From NCBI GenBank assembly GCA_947629015.1, contig CANRCB010000019.1:1-37689 (forward strand): a DNA stretch of 37,689 nucleotides, written 5' to 3'. Position numbers and translations under genes: made by a program. This document shows positions 6,944 to 14,797 of this stretch, piece after piece (within the stretch, counting starts at the first letter, position 1; each line of letters opens with the position of its first letter). The notes under the pieces are model-generated. The model was not told the DNA's origin, did no database searches, and worked only from the letters and a program-made list of their open reading frames with translations. The stretch comes from an uncultured Gemmiger sp. GTDB lineage: Bacteria; Bacillota; Clostridia; Oscillospirales; Ruminococcaceae.

Positions 6944-7969
6944 ATGAGACCCATTGCCCGCAAACCCATCCTGCCCGCCCTGCTGCTGGCCGGCGCGCTG
7001 GCGCTCACCGCCTGCGGCGGCACGGCGCCCGCCTCCCAGCCCGCCGCCTCCCAGCCCGCCGTCTCCCAGCCCGCCGCCTCCCAGCCTGCCGCCTCCCAGC
7101 CTGCCGACGATGCCCCGGCCAAACCCACCACCGACCGCAGCGGCGCCGCCGTCACCATCCCGGAGGACATCCAAAGCATCGTCACGCTGGCGCCGTCCCT
7201 GTCCCAGACCGTCGTTGACCTCGGTTTGGGGGACAGGATCGTCGGGTATGACCTCAACAGCGTCGGCCTTGACGGCCTGGCCGGGGGCGTGCCCACCTTT
7301 GACACCGTCAACCCGGATATCGAGGCGCTCATCGCGCTGGATCCCGACGTGCTGCTGGTCACGAGCCTTTCGCTGTATGACCAGGAGGCCCCCTACCAGC
7401 CGCTGCTCGACGCCGGTGTGTGCGTATTGTGCGTGCCGACGGCCGAAAGCATCGCCGATGTGGAGGAGGACATCGCCTTCCTGGCGGCGGCCCTCGGCGA
7501 GGAGGAGCGCGGGGAGGAAATCCTCGCGGATCTGTCCGCCGCATTGGACGACCTTGCCGCCACCGCCGCCACCATCCCGGAGGAAGAGCGCCGCAGCGTG
7601 TATTTTGAGATATCGGCCGCGCCCTACCTGTACAGCACCGGCAGCGGCACCTACCTGCACGAGCTCATCGAGCTCATCGGCGCAGAGAACATCCTGGCCG
7701 ATACCGAGGGCTGGTGCAGCGTCGAGGCCGAGAGCGTCGTCGCCGCCGACCCTGACGTCATCCTGACCAACGTCAACTACATCGACGACCCCGTCGCCGA
7801 GATCCTTTCCCGCGACGGCTGGGCCGGCCTTGCCGCGGTGCAAAACGGCGAGGTGCTGTACATCGACAACATGGCCTCCTCGCTGCCCAACGAGAACATC
7901 GTCACCGCCGCAAAGCAGATGGCGGCCGCCGTCTACCCGGCGTACTACGGGCAGGACCTCGCGGCCTGA
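6944..7969 (+). CDS. btuF: Cobalamin ABC transporter substrate-binding lipoprotein (BtuF-like)
   Basis: This 341-residue lipoprotein has signal peptide ILPALLLAGALALTACGG with lipobox LTAC, then a Ser-Gln-Pro-Ala linker (residues about 27-55), then a BtuF/FhuD-type periplasmic-binding fold: VTIPEDIQSIVTLAPSLSQT, LGLGDRIVGYD, the NPDIEALIALDPDVLLVTS segment and the C-terminal DGWAGLAAVQNGEVLYIDN. It captures a cobalamin-type ligand outside the membrane and passes it to a BtuCD-type permease. The riboswitch and attenuator directly upstream give the ligand assignment; by fold alone it could bind a siderophore or haem. The permease and ATPase genes are not adjacent, since a terminator and an opposing gene follow, so they must lie elsewhere. 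The ATG at 6944 has AAGAAGGAGA 9 nt upstream. Confidence 0.9.
   Translation: MRPIARKPILPALLLAGALALTACGGTAPASQPAASQPAVSQPAASQPAASQPADDAPAKPTTDRSGAAVTIPEDIQSIVTLAPSLSQTVVDLGLGDRIVGYDLNSVGLDGLAGGVPTFDTVNPDIEALIALDPDVLLVTSLSLYDQEAPYQPLLDAGVCVLCVPTAESIADVEEDIAFLAAALGEEERGEEILADLSAALDDLAATAATIPEEERRSVYFEISAAPYLYSTGSGTYLHELIELIGAENILADTEGWCSVEAESVVAADPDVILTNVNYIDDPVAEILSRDGWAGLAAVQNGEVLYIDNMASSLPNENIVTAAKQMAAAVYPAYYGQDLAA
7031..7108 (+). repeat. 15-bp tandem repeat encoding the SQPAA linker
   Basis: About five copies of a 15-bp unit (consensus TCCCAGCCYGCCGCC) encode repeated Ser-Gln-Pro-Ala-Ala. The linker lies between the lipid anchor and the binding domain. Repeat number is a likely site of length variation between strains. 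Confidence 0.85.
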
Positions 7970-7988
7970 ACGCCCCGCCAAGGGGAAC

Positions 7989-8036
7989 AAAAAAGATACG
8001 GCGCAGCACTGGAAACGGCGCTGCGCCGTATCTTTT
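7989..8036. terminator. Bidirectional terminator between btuF and the minus-strand SDR
   Basis: Arms 7991-8007 and 8020-8036 are perfectly complementary (17 bp) around a 12-nt loop. The arm ends are AAAA and TTTT, giving a U-tract in both directions. It serves the convergent genes ending at 7969 (+) and 8048 (-). Confidence 0.88.
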
Positions 8037-8047
8037 GCGGTGTATCC

Positions 8048-8794
8048 TCAGGTGCGGGCCAGGCCGTCCACACGCAGCACCACGCCGGTGATGTAGCCGG
8101 CCTTGTCCGAGGCAAGGAACACCAGCGCGTTGGCAATGTCCTCCGGCTGGCCAAGGCGGCGCAGCGGGATCTGGGCGATCATCGGCTCGATGACGCTCTT
8201 GGGCACGGCCTTCATCATATCGGTCTCGGTGATGCCGGGGGCCACGGCGTTCACGCGGATGCCCTTGGGGCCAAGCTCCCGCGCGAGGGACAGCGTGAAC
8301 CCGTCCACGGCAAATTTGGAGGTCGGGTAGGCGATGCCGGCGGGCTGGCCGTCACGGCTGACCATGGACGAGGTGTTCAGGATGACGCCGCTGCCCTGCG
8401 GCACCATATAATCCACTGCGGCGCGGGCGCAGTTGTACACGCCCTTGAGGTTGAGGCCCAGCACCCGGTCGAACACCTCCTCGGTGTAGGCGGTAAAGGG
8501 CGTGCGCTCCGACACGCCGGCGTTGTTGACAAGGATGTCCAGCCGGCCGTATTTCTGCGCCACAGCGGCAAAAGCCTCCTTGACGGCGGCCGCGTCGGAA
8601 AGGTCGGGCCAGATGCCCTCCACCTTGGCGTCGGGGTGCTTTTCCTGCATGGCGGCAACGGCCTTGTCGGCGGTCTCCTGCCGGCTGGCGCACAGCACCA
8701 CGGCCGCGCCCTCGGCCAAAAACGCATCCACGACCGCGAGCCCGATGCCGCGGCTGCCGCCGGTAACGATGGCGACCTTGTTTTCCAAAAGCAT
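8048..8794 (-). CDS. Short-chain dehydrogenase/reductase, FabG-like
   Basis: This 248-residue classical SDR has the NAD(P) motif TGGSRGIG near residue 12, the DILVNNAG motif, the catalytic serine in LNTSSMVS, YPTSK with the catalytic Tyr-xxx-Lys, and the C-terminal YITGVVLRVDGL. The architecture matches 3-oxoacyl-ACP reductase (FabG), but the gene stands alone with its own promoter and terminator, not in a fatty-acid cluster, so the substrate could be any carbonyl or hydroxyl compound. The canonical C-terminal 'V(D/T)GG' reads VDGL. The ATG at 8794 has AGGAGGG 8 nt upstream; the longer upstream frame has no family character. Confidence 0.9.
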   Translation of the reverse strand: MLLENKVAIVTGGSRGIGLAVVDAFLAEGAAVVLCASRQETADKAVAAMQEKHPDAKVEGIWPDLSDAAAVKEAFAAVAQKYGRLDILVNNAGVSERTPFTAYTEEVFDRVLGLNLKGVYNCARAAVDYMVPQGSGVILNTSSMVSRDGQPAGIAYPTSKFAVDGFTLSLARELGPKGIRVNAVAPGITETDMMKAVPKSVIEPMIAQIPLRRLGQPEDIANALVFLASDKAGYITGVVLRVDGLART

Positions 8795-8850
8795 GATAGA
8801 GTCCCTCCTGATATGAGCTTTGCGGCCGCCTGCCTGGCGGCCCTTACCCA

Positions 8851-8879
8851 ATTGTACCACAACGGCGCCCCGCCGGCAA
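8851..8879 (-). promoter_or_regulatory. Promoter of the SDR gene
   Basis: On the minus strand TTGCCG (8879-8874), a 17-nt spacer and TACAAT (8856-8851), 57 nt upstream of the start codon. Confidence 0.65.
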
Positions 8880-8937
8880 CTGCCCGGGCAAAGAAATCCC
8901 GCCCCGCCAAGAAGGGGAGGCGGGGCCTTGAAATCGT

Positions 8938-8966
8938 GCGGGAAACGTGCTATAGTTATTCACCGC
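8938..8966 (+). promoter_or_regulatory. Promoter of the plsY-like / glycolipid gene pair
   Basis: TTGAAA (8938-8943), a 17-nt spacer and TATAGT (8961-8966). It is back to back with the SDR promoter at 8851-8879. Confidence 0.7.
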
Positions 8967-9023
8967 AAAGGGGCAGCAGGCCCCGCGCGGGCACCGCCCG
9001 CGGAAGGCTGAGGTGCAGCGGCG

Positions 9024-9635
9024 ATGGAGAGAAGTTTGCTTTGTATCCTGGTGGCGTACCTGTCGGGCAGCGTGCTGTACGCCAACGTGTTTGGGGAGCT
9101 TTTCGGCGTGCGGGCGCAATATGCCCGCACGCGGGACGCAAACCCCGGCGTGGCCAACGCCTACCTTTGCGGCGGGTTCTTTTGCGGCACGCTCACCCTT
9201 GTGTGCGATGTGGCCAAGGCGGCGGTGCCGGTGTACCTGTTCACCCATATGGGTGAACCCCTGCCGCAGTGGGCCCTCCCGTTTTTGCTGGCCGCGCCGG
9301 TGGCGGGGCACATCCTGCCGGTGTTCTGCGGGTTCCGCGGCGGCAAGGGCATCGCCGCCACCTTCGGCGCTTTGCTGGGGCTTTTCCCGTATGAGGAACC
9401 GCTTTTGCTGTTCGCCGCGTCCTTTATCTTCCTTTCGCTGGTGGTGCGCGTCTCCCCGCATTATTACCGCACCTTCGCGGCGTACCTGCTGGCCGCCGTG
9501 CTGATGCTGCTGCGGCACGTGCTGGGCGGCGTCGCGGTGGGGTTTCTGCTCATCACGCTGTCCGTCTGCACCAAAATGGTGACGAGCCACGAGACGAAAG
9601 CCAAATTTGAGGTGAACCTTCTGTGGAGGCACTGA
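9024..9635 (+). CDS. PlsY-like glycerol-3-phosphate acyltransferase
   Basis: PlsY transfers an acyl group from acyl-phosphate to sn-glycerol 3-phosphate in the inner membrane, the first acylation of phospholipid synthesis. This 203-residue protein has several hydrophobic segments and the family motifs: AYLSGSVLYANVFGELFGV, DANPGVANAYLCGG (matching the NPGxxN glycerophosphate motif), CDVAKAAVPV, and GHILPVFCGFRGGKGIAATFG (the GHxFPxFxxFxGGKG motif). The first motif diverges from the usual GSGNPGATN, so it may be a second, specialised copy. The last 13 nt overlap the glycosyltransferase gene, so they are translationally coupled; a role in glycolipid or lipoteichoic-acid precursor supply is inferred. 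The ATG at 9024 lacks a strong ribosome site. Confidence 0.88.
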   Translation: MERSLLCILVAYLSGSVLYANVFGELFGVRAQYARTRDANPGVANAYLCGGFFCGTLTLVCDVAKAAVPVYLFTHMGEPLPQWALPFLLAAPVAGHILPVFCGFRGGKGIAATFGALLGLFPYEEPLLLFAASFIFLSLVVRVSPHYYRTFAAYLLAAVLMLLRHVLGGVAVGFLLITLSVCTKMVTSHETKAKFEVNLLWRH

Positions 9636-10726
9636 TCCTGTCCTGCGGCACGGGCGGCGGGCATGATTCGGCGGGCCGCGCCATCGAGCGGGAACTGAAA
9701 GCCCGCGGCCACGGCGCCGCTTTTCTTGACCCGTACCGCCTTGTCAGCGAGCATACGTCCCGCGCCGTGAGCAACGCCTACATCGCCATGGCACAAAAGG
9801 CGCCGCACGCCTTTGGCGCCGTCTACGCCCTGGGCGACAGTTACCGCAAGCTGCCCGTCAAATCCCCGGTATACCACATCAACCAGACGATGGTGCCGGT
9901 GCTGGGCAGTTATCTTGAGAGCCACCCGTGCGATGCCATCGTCACAACGCACCTGTTCCCGGCCGAGATCCTCACCTCGATGAAAAAGCGCGGGATGCAT
10001 ATCCCCGCCAGCTATTTTATCGCCACCGATTACACCTGCATCCCCTTCACCGAGGAGACGGACTGCGACCACTATGTCATCCCTTCGCCCATGCTCGCGG
10101 CGGAATTTGCCGCCCGCGGCATCCCGCAGGGCAAGCTCGCGCCTCTGGGCATCCCGGTGGACCGGGCCTTCACCTGCGGCGAAAAGGCCGCGGCGCGCCG
10201 TGCCCTCGGCCTTGCGCAGGGGCAAACGTACTACCTTGTCGCCGGCGGCAGCATCGGCGCCGGCAGCGTGGCGCAGGCCGTCGAGGCCCTTGCGGAAGAT
10301 CACAGCGGGCAGGTCATCGTGGTGTGCGGCAACAACCGCCCCCTGTATGAGCGGCTGCAGCAGCGTTTCGGTACCGGGTGCACCGTGCTGGAATATACCG
10401 GCCAAATGGCCGAATATATGCGTGCCTGCGATGTGTTTATCACCAAGCCCGGCGGCCTTTCCTCCACCGAAGCCGCGAACGTGGGCACGGCGCTCATCCT
10501 GATGACGCCCATCCCCGGCTGTGAGACGCACAACCTTGACTTTTTTGCCAAAAACGGGATGTGCCTGCCGGCCCTGGACCCCGCGCATGACCTCGTCCCG
10601 GCCGTGCGGCAGCTGGCCGATGCGGCCCGGCGGGAGCGGATGGTGGAAAACCAGCGCCGCTTTATCCCGCAAAACGCCGCGCAGAGCATCTGCGCCCTCA
10701 TCGAAAAGACCGCCCGGCCGTTGTAA
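9623..10726 (+). CDS. Diacylglycerol glycosyltransferase (UgtP/MGDG synthase family)
   Basis: This 367-residue protein begins EALILSCGTGGGHDSAGRAI, the N-terminal motif of MGDG-synthase/UgtP enzymes that move a hexose from a UDP-sugar to diacylglycerol at the membrane face. The C-terminal GT28 half has AGGSIGAGSVAQ, IVVCGNN, the TGQMAEYMRACDVFITKPGG donor-site segment and the STEAANVGTALILMTPIPGC loop. Start: GTG at 9623, inside the PlsY-like gene (13-nt overlap). That gives the motif at residue 4; no other start fits. Products would be glycolipids for the membrane or the anchor of a lipoteichoic-type polymer. The stop codon lies inside a strong hairpin. The sugar (glucose or galactose) cannot be told from sequence. 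Confidence 0.92.
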   Translation: MEALILSCGTGGGHDSAGRAIERELKARGHGAAFLDPYRLVSEHTSRAVSNAYIAMAQKAPHAFGAVYALGDSYRKLPVKSPVYHINQTMVPVLGSYLESHPCDAIVTTHLFPAEILTSMKKRGMHIPASYFIATDYTCIPFTEETDCDHYVIPSPMLAAEFAARGIPQGKLAPLGIPVDRAFTCGEKAAARRALGLAQGQTYYLVAGGSIGAGSVAQAVEALAEDHSGQVIVVCGNNRPLYERLQQRFGTGCTVLEYTGQMAEYMRACDVFITKPGGLSSTEAANVGTALILMTPIPGCETHNLDFFAKNGMCLPALDPAHDLVPAVRQLADAARRERMVENQRRFIPQNAAQSICALIEKTARPL

Positions 10727-10739
10727 CGGCCGGGCGGTC
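10708..10739. terminator. Strong hairpin overlapping the glycosyltransferase stop codon
   Basis: Arms 10708-10722 and 10725-10739 are perfectly complementary (15 bp), and the stop codon (10724-10726) lies in the loop. The plus side has AGCGTATCAAAAA instead of a U-tract; the minus side has TTTTC. It probably ends or protects the transcript from the plus strand and may also stop read-through from the malic-enzyme gene. Confidence 0.6.
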
Positions 10740-10742
10740 AGC

Positions 10743-10925
10743 GTATCAAAAAACCAGCAGAAAGCATCTTCCTTGCGGCGGCATGAGGGCCGCAGGGCGC
10801 CCCGGTGGGGCTGCCGCCCTACGTCCGCAACGCAAGTACGTACGATTTGAGAACGTAGGGCGGGGTCTTGACCCCGCCGCGGCGGGCCCAAGGGCCCGCC
10901 CTGCACGCTTCCATGAGGCAGCGGT
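10743..10925. repeat. REP/MITE-like intergenic element, relative of 1583-1738
   Basis: It begins GTATCAAAAAA, as the element at 1583 begins GTGTCAAAAA, and both follow a GC hairpin plus CAGC. It contains GTAGGGCGGGGTC at 10855 with inverse CCCGCCCTGC near 10896, and an inner pair GCCCTACGTCCG / GAACGTAGGGC. The end CTGCACGCTTCCATGA resembles the complement of the 5' part of the other copy. It fills the 206-nt gap between convergent genes. The boundaries are approximate. Confidence 0.6.
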
Positions 10926-10932
10926 GGTCTGC

Positions 10933-12108
10933 TCAGATACGGGCGACGCCGCTGTCCCGCGCGGCCTGCGCCACGGCTTTGGCCACCGCCGGGCCCACGC
11001 GCGGGTCAAACGCCTTGGGCAGGATGCAGCCGGCCGAAAGCTCGTCGTCTGGGATGAGCCCGGCCAGCGCCTTTGCCGCGGCCATCTTCATCGCCTCGTT
11101 GATATCACGCGCGCGCACGTCGAACGCGCCGCGGAAAATGCCGGGGAACGCCAGCACGTTGTTGACCTGGTTGGGGAAATCGCTGCGCCCCGTCGCGATG
11201 ACGGCCGCGCCGGCGGCCTTCGCCTCGTCGGGCCAGATCTCCGGCGTGGGGTTGGCGCAGGCAAAGATGATGGGATCCCTGGCCATGGTCTTGACCAGCT
11301 CCGGCCGCAGCGCCCCGGCCACGCTGGTGCCGATAAACACGTCCGCGCCGCGCACCGCCTCGGCCAGCCCGCCGGTGCGGCGTTCAGGGTTGGTGATACC
11401 GGCCAGCCAGCCCTTGTGGCCGGCCAGCCCCGCCGGGCGGCCTGGGTAGAGGATGCCGTGCTCGTCCACCGCGATGATCTGCTTCACCCCCGCCGCCTGC
11501 AGCATACGGATGATGGCCGTGCCGGCGGCGCCAGGGCCGTTTTGCACCACGCGGATGTCCTCGAGTTTTTTGCCCACCAGCTTCAGCGCGTTGAGCAGCC
11601 CCGCCAGCGTGATGACGGCGGTGCCGTGCTGGTCGTCATGGAAGATGGGGATATCGCACTTTTCCTTCAGCTTGCGCTCGATCTCAAAGCAGCGCGGGGC
11701 GGAGATGTCCTCCAGATTGACGCCGCCGAAGGAGCCGGAAAGCAGGTAGACGGTGTTGACGATCTCGTCCACGTCCTTGCTTTTGATGCACAGGGGGAAG
11801 GCGTCCACGCCGCCAAAGGTCTTGAACAGCACGCACTTGCCCTCCATCACCGGCATACCGGCCTCGGGGCCGATGTCGCCCAGGCCCAGCACGGCGGTGC
11901 CGTCGGTGACCACGGCGCACAGGTTGTGCCGGCGGGTCAGGGTGTAGCTTTTGGCGGGGTCCTTTTGGATCTCCAGGCAGGGCTGCGCCACGCCGGGCGT
12001 ATACGCCAGCGAAAGGTCCTGCGCGTCGTGCACCGGCACCGTCGCCACGACCTCTATCTTGCCCTTGAGCCGTTCGTGAAGTTTCAGGGATTCCTGCGCG
12101 TAGTCCAT
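10933..12108 (-). CDS. NAD(P)-dependent malic enzyme (short form)
   Basis: Malic enzyme decarboxylates malate to pyruvate with reduction of NAD(P), a cytoplasmic anaplerotic or NADPH-generating step. This 391-residue protein is the short bacterial form: LAYTPGVAQPCLEI with the conserved tyrosine, ALCIKSKD-type segment (here PLCIKSKDVDEI), the metal/substrate motif PIFHDDQHGTAVITLAGLLN, the nucleotide-binding VQNGPGAAGTAIIRML, and the C-terminal CANPTPEIWPDEA and TGRSDFPNQVNNVLAFPGIF. The ATG at 12108 has GAAGGAGGCA about 9 nt upstream; the longer frame crosses the upstream gene's end. It lies 55 nt after cls on the same strand with no clear terminator between, so co-transcription is possible. 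Cofactor preference is not decidable by eye. Confidence 0.95.
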   Translation of the reverse strand: MDYAQESLKLHERLKGKIEVVATVPVHDAQDLSLAYTPGVAQPCLEIQKDPAKSYTLTRRHNLCAVVTDGTAVLGLGDIGPEAGMPVMEGKCVLFKTFGGVDAFPLCIKSKDVDEIVNTVYLLSGSFGGVNLEDISAPRCFEIERKLKEKCDIPIFHDDQHGTAVITLAGLLNALKLVGKKLEDIRVVQNGPGAAGTAIIRMLQAAGVKQIIAVDEHGILYPGRPAGLAGHKGWLAGITNPERRTGGLAEAVRGADVFIGTSVAGALRPELVKTMARDPIIFACANPTPEIWPDEAKAAGAAVIATGRSDFPNQVNNVLAFPGIFRGAFDVRARDINEAMKMAAAKALAGLIPDDELSAGCILPKAFDPRVGPAVAKAVAQAARDSGVARI

Positions 12109-12163
12109 GGAAAAACTGCCTCCTTCAAAATAAAAAACGGATGGGCCGCGCGGCGCGCGCCGC

Positions 12164-13675
12164 TCAGCACAGGGGGGCAAAGGTGCGCAGCACGCCGTCC
12201 ACCAGCCATTTGCCGAACCCTTTGCCAAGGCTTTGTGCCGTGCACGGCGTGCACTTTTGCTGCGTGGCTTCAAAATCCGCCTTCAAATCCTGGAGCAGCG
12301 CGGCGCGGTAAAACAGGGAATTGTTCTCAAAATGCAAAAACAGGCTGCGGTAGTCAAGGTTGACGGTGCCCACCGTGCCCACGATGCCGTCCACGATGCA
12401 GGCTTTTGCGTGCACAAAGCCGGGGCCGTACTCATAGATCCTGACGCCCGCCTCCAGCAGCACCGGGTAAAAACTGCGGGACATACGGTACACCAGCTTT
12501 TTGTCCGGCACGCCGGGCATGATGATGCGCACGTCCACGCCCCGGCGCGCCGCGCGCACAAAGGCGTCCAGCAGGGCGTTGCCGGGCATCAGGTAGGGCG
12601 TAAAGAACCACGCCGTTTCCTGCGCCTGGGAGAGCAGGTCGATATACAGCTCGTTGGAGACGGCCTCGGGCCGCAGGGGCGAATCGTAATAGCTCAGCAC
12701 AAGGCCGTCCTGCGGCGCGCCGGCGTCGGCGGGGTGCGGCGCAAGGAAGGCGTCGGGCACGCGCTCGCCCGCGAAGGCGTTCCAGAACTGCGCGAACATC
12801 CGCGTATAGTTGGCAACGGCTTCCCCGGTCAGCTTGAAGCCGATGTCCTTCCAGTGGCCGAACTTCTCTATATGGTTGATATACTCGTCGGCAAGGTTGA
12901 CGCCGCCGCTGAAGGCGACCTTGCCGTCGATGATGAGCATCTTGCGGTGGTCGCGGCAGTTCAGCGTCCCCTTGATGAATACCAGCGGGTTGAACGCCAC
13001 GCAGCGGATGCCGCGCTTTTTCAGCTTTTCCGCGTCCAGCCCCGTAAAGGTGGAGATGCTGCCCAGATCATCGTACAGCACGCGCACATCCACGCCCTGC
13101 GCGGCCTTGCGGGCAAGGATGTCCACCATTGAATCCCACATCAGGCCGTTTTCGATGATGAAATACTCCACAAAGACGAAGCGCTCCGCCTTTTCCAGCT
13201 CCGCCAGCATCTCGGGGAACATGGCGTCCCCCAGCGGGTAATACTGCGCGCCGCGGCCCACGCGCGGGGCAAAGCCCGTTTTCTGCGCCACCCAGCCAAA
13301 GGTCTGGGCAAGGCGCTTGTTTTCCTTCGCCAGCGCCGTGTACAGCGGCGCGGGATCGGCGGTGTCCGCCGGCAGGGGCGGGGTCGCGTCCATCTTTTTT
13401 TGCAGCGGGCGCGTCGTGCGCTTGTTGCCAAACACAAGGTAGAGCAGCGCCCCCGGCAGCGGGAAGGTCAGGATCACCAGCAGCCAAAGGATCTTGTACG
13501 TGCTTTCGTCCTGCTTGATGACCAGATACAAAACGAACAGGAACGCCAGCACCGACAGCCCCAGGTTGATGAGCGTTGCCCAGGGGGCCAGCCACCCGAA
13601 CAGGATGAACAGCCACAAAGCCTGTAAAAGGATGGCCGGCAGTATCACAACAACGCGCCCCAGGATCTTCCGCAT
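12164..13675 (-). CDS. cls: Cardiolipin synthase (phospholipase D family)
   Basis: The enzyme condenses two phosphatidylglycerols to cardiolipin and glycerol at the membrane. This 503-residue protein starts with two hydrophobic hairpins (residues about 5-50 and 62-85), then has two PLD domains with complete HKD motifs: DHRKMLIIDGKVAFSGG with His243, and FVHAKACIVDGIVGTVGT with His422. Other family marks are FVEYFIIENG and the C-terminal SRSLFLHFENN-type segment (DYRSLFLHFENN). The ATG at 13675 has GGAGG 8 nt upstream; the longer frame is translated promoter DNA. It has its own promoter (13794-13822), divergent from the cysteine-rich gene, and may be followed by the malic-enzyme gene in one transcript. 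Confidence 0.96.
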   Translation of the reverse strand: MRKILGRVVVILPAILLQALWLFILFGWLAPWATLINLGLSVLAFLFVLYLVIKQDESTYKILWLLVILTFPLPGALLYLVFGNKRTTRPLQKKMDATPPLPADTADPAPLYTALAKENKRLAQTFGWVAQKTGFAPRVGRGAQYYPLGDAMFPEMLAELEKAERFVFVEYFIIENGLMWDSMVDILARKAAQGVDVRVLYDDLGSISTFTGLDAEKLKKRGIRCVAFNPLVFIKGTLNCRDHRKMLIIDGKVAFSGGVNLADEYINHIEKFGHWKDIGFKLTGEAVANYTRMFAQFWNAFAGERVPDAFLAPHPADAGAPQDGLVLSYYDSPLRPEAVSNELYIDLLSQAQETAWFFTPYLMPGNALLDAFVRAARRGVDVRIIMPGVPDKKLVYRMSRSFYPVLLEAGVRIYEYGPGFVHAKACIVDGIVGTVGTVNLDYRSLFLHFENNSLFYRAALLQDLKADFEATQQKCTPCTAQSLGKGFGKWLVDGVLRTFAPLC

Positions 13676-13793
13676 AGCTTTTTCCTCCCCGCCCCGCCCG
13701 CGCACGCCGGGCCAGGGGCGATTTTTGTACGCGCCGCAGCGCGCCGGCCCCTTGCCGGGTGCTGCCTGCGCCATGAAAATACGGTATGCGCCT

Positions 13794-13822
13794 ATTATAC
13801 CCGATACACCGCCGCAAGGCAA
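13794..13822 (-). promoter_or_regulatory. Promoter of cls
   Basis: On the minus strand TTGCCT (13822-13817), a 17-nt spacer and a perfect TATAAT (13799-13794). The leader to the start codon is about 110 nt. Confidence 0.72.
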
Positions 13823-13854
13823 GCGCCCGCCGGCCTTTGCGCGCCGCGCGCCCC

Positions 13855-13883
13855 TTGCATTTTGCCGCCCCCGGCGGTACAAT
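13855..13883 (+). promoter_or_regulatory. Promoter of the cysteine-rich fusion gene
   Basis: TTGCAT (13855-13860), a 17-nt spacer and TACAAT (13878-13883), divergent from the cls promoter 32 nt away. Confidence 0.68.
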
Positions 13884-13940
13884 CAAAACCGGAAAGACCC
13901 GCCGGCCCCGCACGCGGCCGGCCCCGCAAAGGAGCGCAAG

Positions 13941-14753
13941 ATGGAACAGCCCGCCGCGAACAGCCGCTTTTTCCAAAACCGGCAATGCGAATATTTCCCC
14001 TGCCATGAAGGCGTTGCGGAAAAGGACTTCAACTGCCTGTTCTGCTACTGCCCGCTGTACGCGCTGGGCCGCGGGTGCGGCGGTGCCTGCCGGTACGAGG
14101 GCGCTGTGAAGGACTGTTCGGCCTGCGCCTTCCCCCACCGGCGGGAAAATTACGATAAGGTGCTTGCCCGCTACGGCGATATCCTCGCCGCCGCCCGCCG
14201 TGCCGACGCGCAGGCGGCGCGGCCTCCGGCCAGGGCGCCGCTTTACCGCAGCCCGTACGAGGCGTACCCGTTTTTGTGCGACGCTGTGGAGGATCTGCGC
14301 TGTGATTTTGAGCTGATGACCGACGGCATGGCCAGCCTGACCGGGCTCTTGCGCGCCAGGGTGGGGGATCCCGCTTTGCAGGCGGAGCTTTTGTGGGTGT
14401 GCGAGCTGCTCTACCACATGAACCCCGCCCTGCGCACCCCGCTCAAGGTGACGCAGGCGGAGGTGGAGCGCCTTGCGGCCGCCGAGGCCCGCCTGCGGGC
14501 ACAGTGCGCCGGGCACGGCGCGCGTTTCGTGCTCACCCAGGGGTGCGAGGCCGCCTGCCTGGCCCACGTCCTGCGCGTGCGCGCCAAGGAGCTGGTGCGC
14601 CTGCTCTACCGCCACCTGCAGCAGGGCCACGCGGCCGAGCCGCGCCTTCTGGATCTTGCGAACCTGCTCTCGGGGTATTTCTTCGCCCTGGCGCTGTGCC
14701 TCAACGCCGACGCGGGCGTCGACGAGGTGGCGTTCACCAGCCGCAACTATTGA
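13941..14753 (+). CDS. Cysteine-rich small domain fused to a cobalamin-adenosyltransferase-like domain
   Basis: The protein has 270 residues. Residues 9-75 form a cysteine-rich small domain: FFQNRQCEYFPCHEG, NCLFCYCPLY, CGGACRY, KDCSACAFPH, with nine cysteines (16, 21, 32, 35, 37, 46, 50, 59, 62), probably metal-binding. Residues about 110-265 look like a diverged PduO-type ATP:cob(I)alamin adenosyltransferase: LLWVCELLYHMNP, FVLTQGCEAACLAHVLRVRA (against the canonical FVLPGGxxAAAxLHxAR) and LLDLANLLSGYFFALALCLN. The Arg-Arg-x-Glu of the canonical third motif reads RVRAKELVRLL, so catalytic competence is unsure. A cobalamin role fits the family and the riboswitch in this window, but no B12 synthesis genes adjoin. 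The ATG at 13941 has AAAGGAG 8 nt upstream. The next gene follows after 44 nt. Confidence 0.78.
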   Translation: MEQPAANSRFFQNRQCEYFPCHEGVAEKDFNCLFCYCPLYALGRGCGGACRYEGAVKDCSACAFPHRRENYDKVLARYGDILAAARRADAQAARPPARAPLYRSPYEAYPFLCDAVEDLRCDFELMTDGMASLTGLLRARVGDPALQAELLWVCELLYHMNPALRTPLKVTQAEVERLAAAEARLRAQCAGHGARFVLTQGCEAACLAHVLRVRAKELVRLLYRHLQQGHAAEPRLLDLANLLSGYFFALALCLNADAGVDEVAFTSRNY

Positions 14754-14797
14754 GCCCCGGCCCGCGCCGGGGAAAGGGAACAAAAGGGGGATTTGCC

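Noticed and set aside
12109-12163. Terminator between cls and the malic-enzyme gene
   Set aside because: GC palindromes are present, but the T-run is separated from the stem by about ten bases, so the call was not made.
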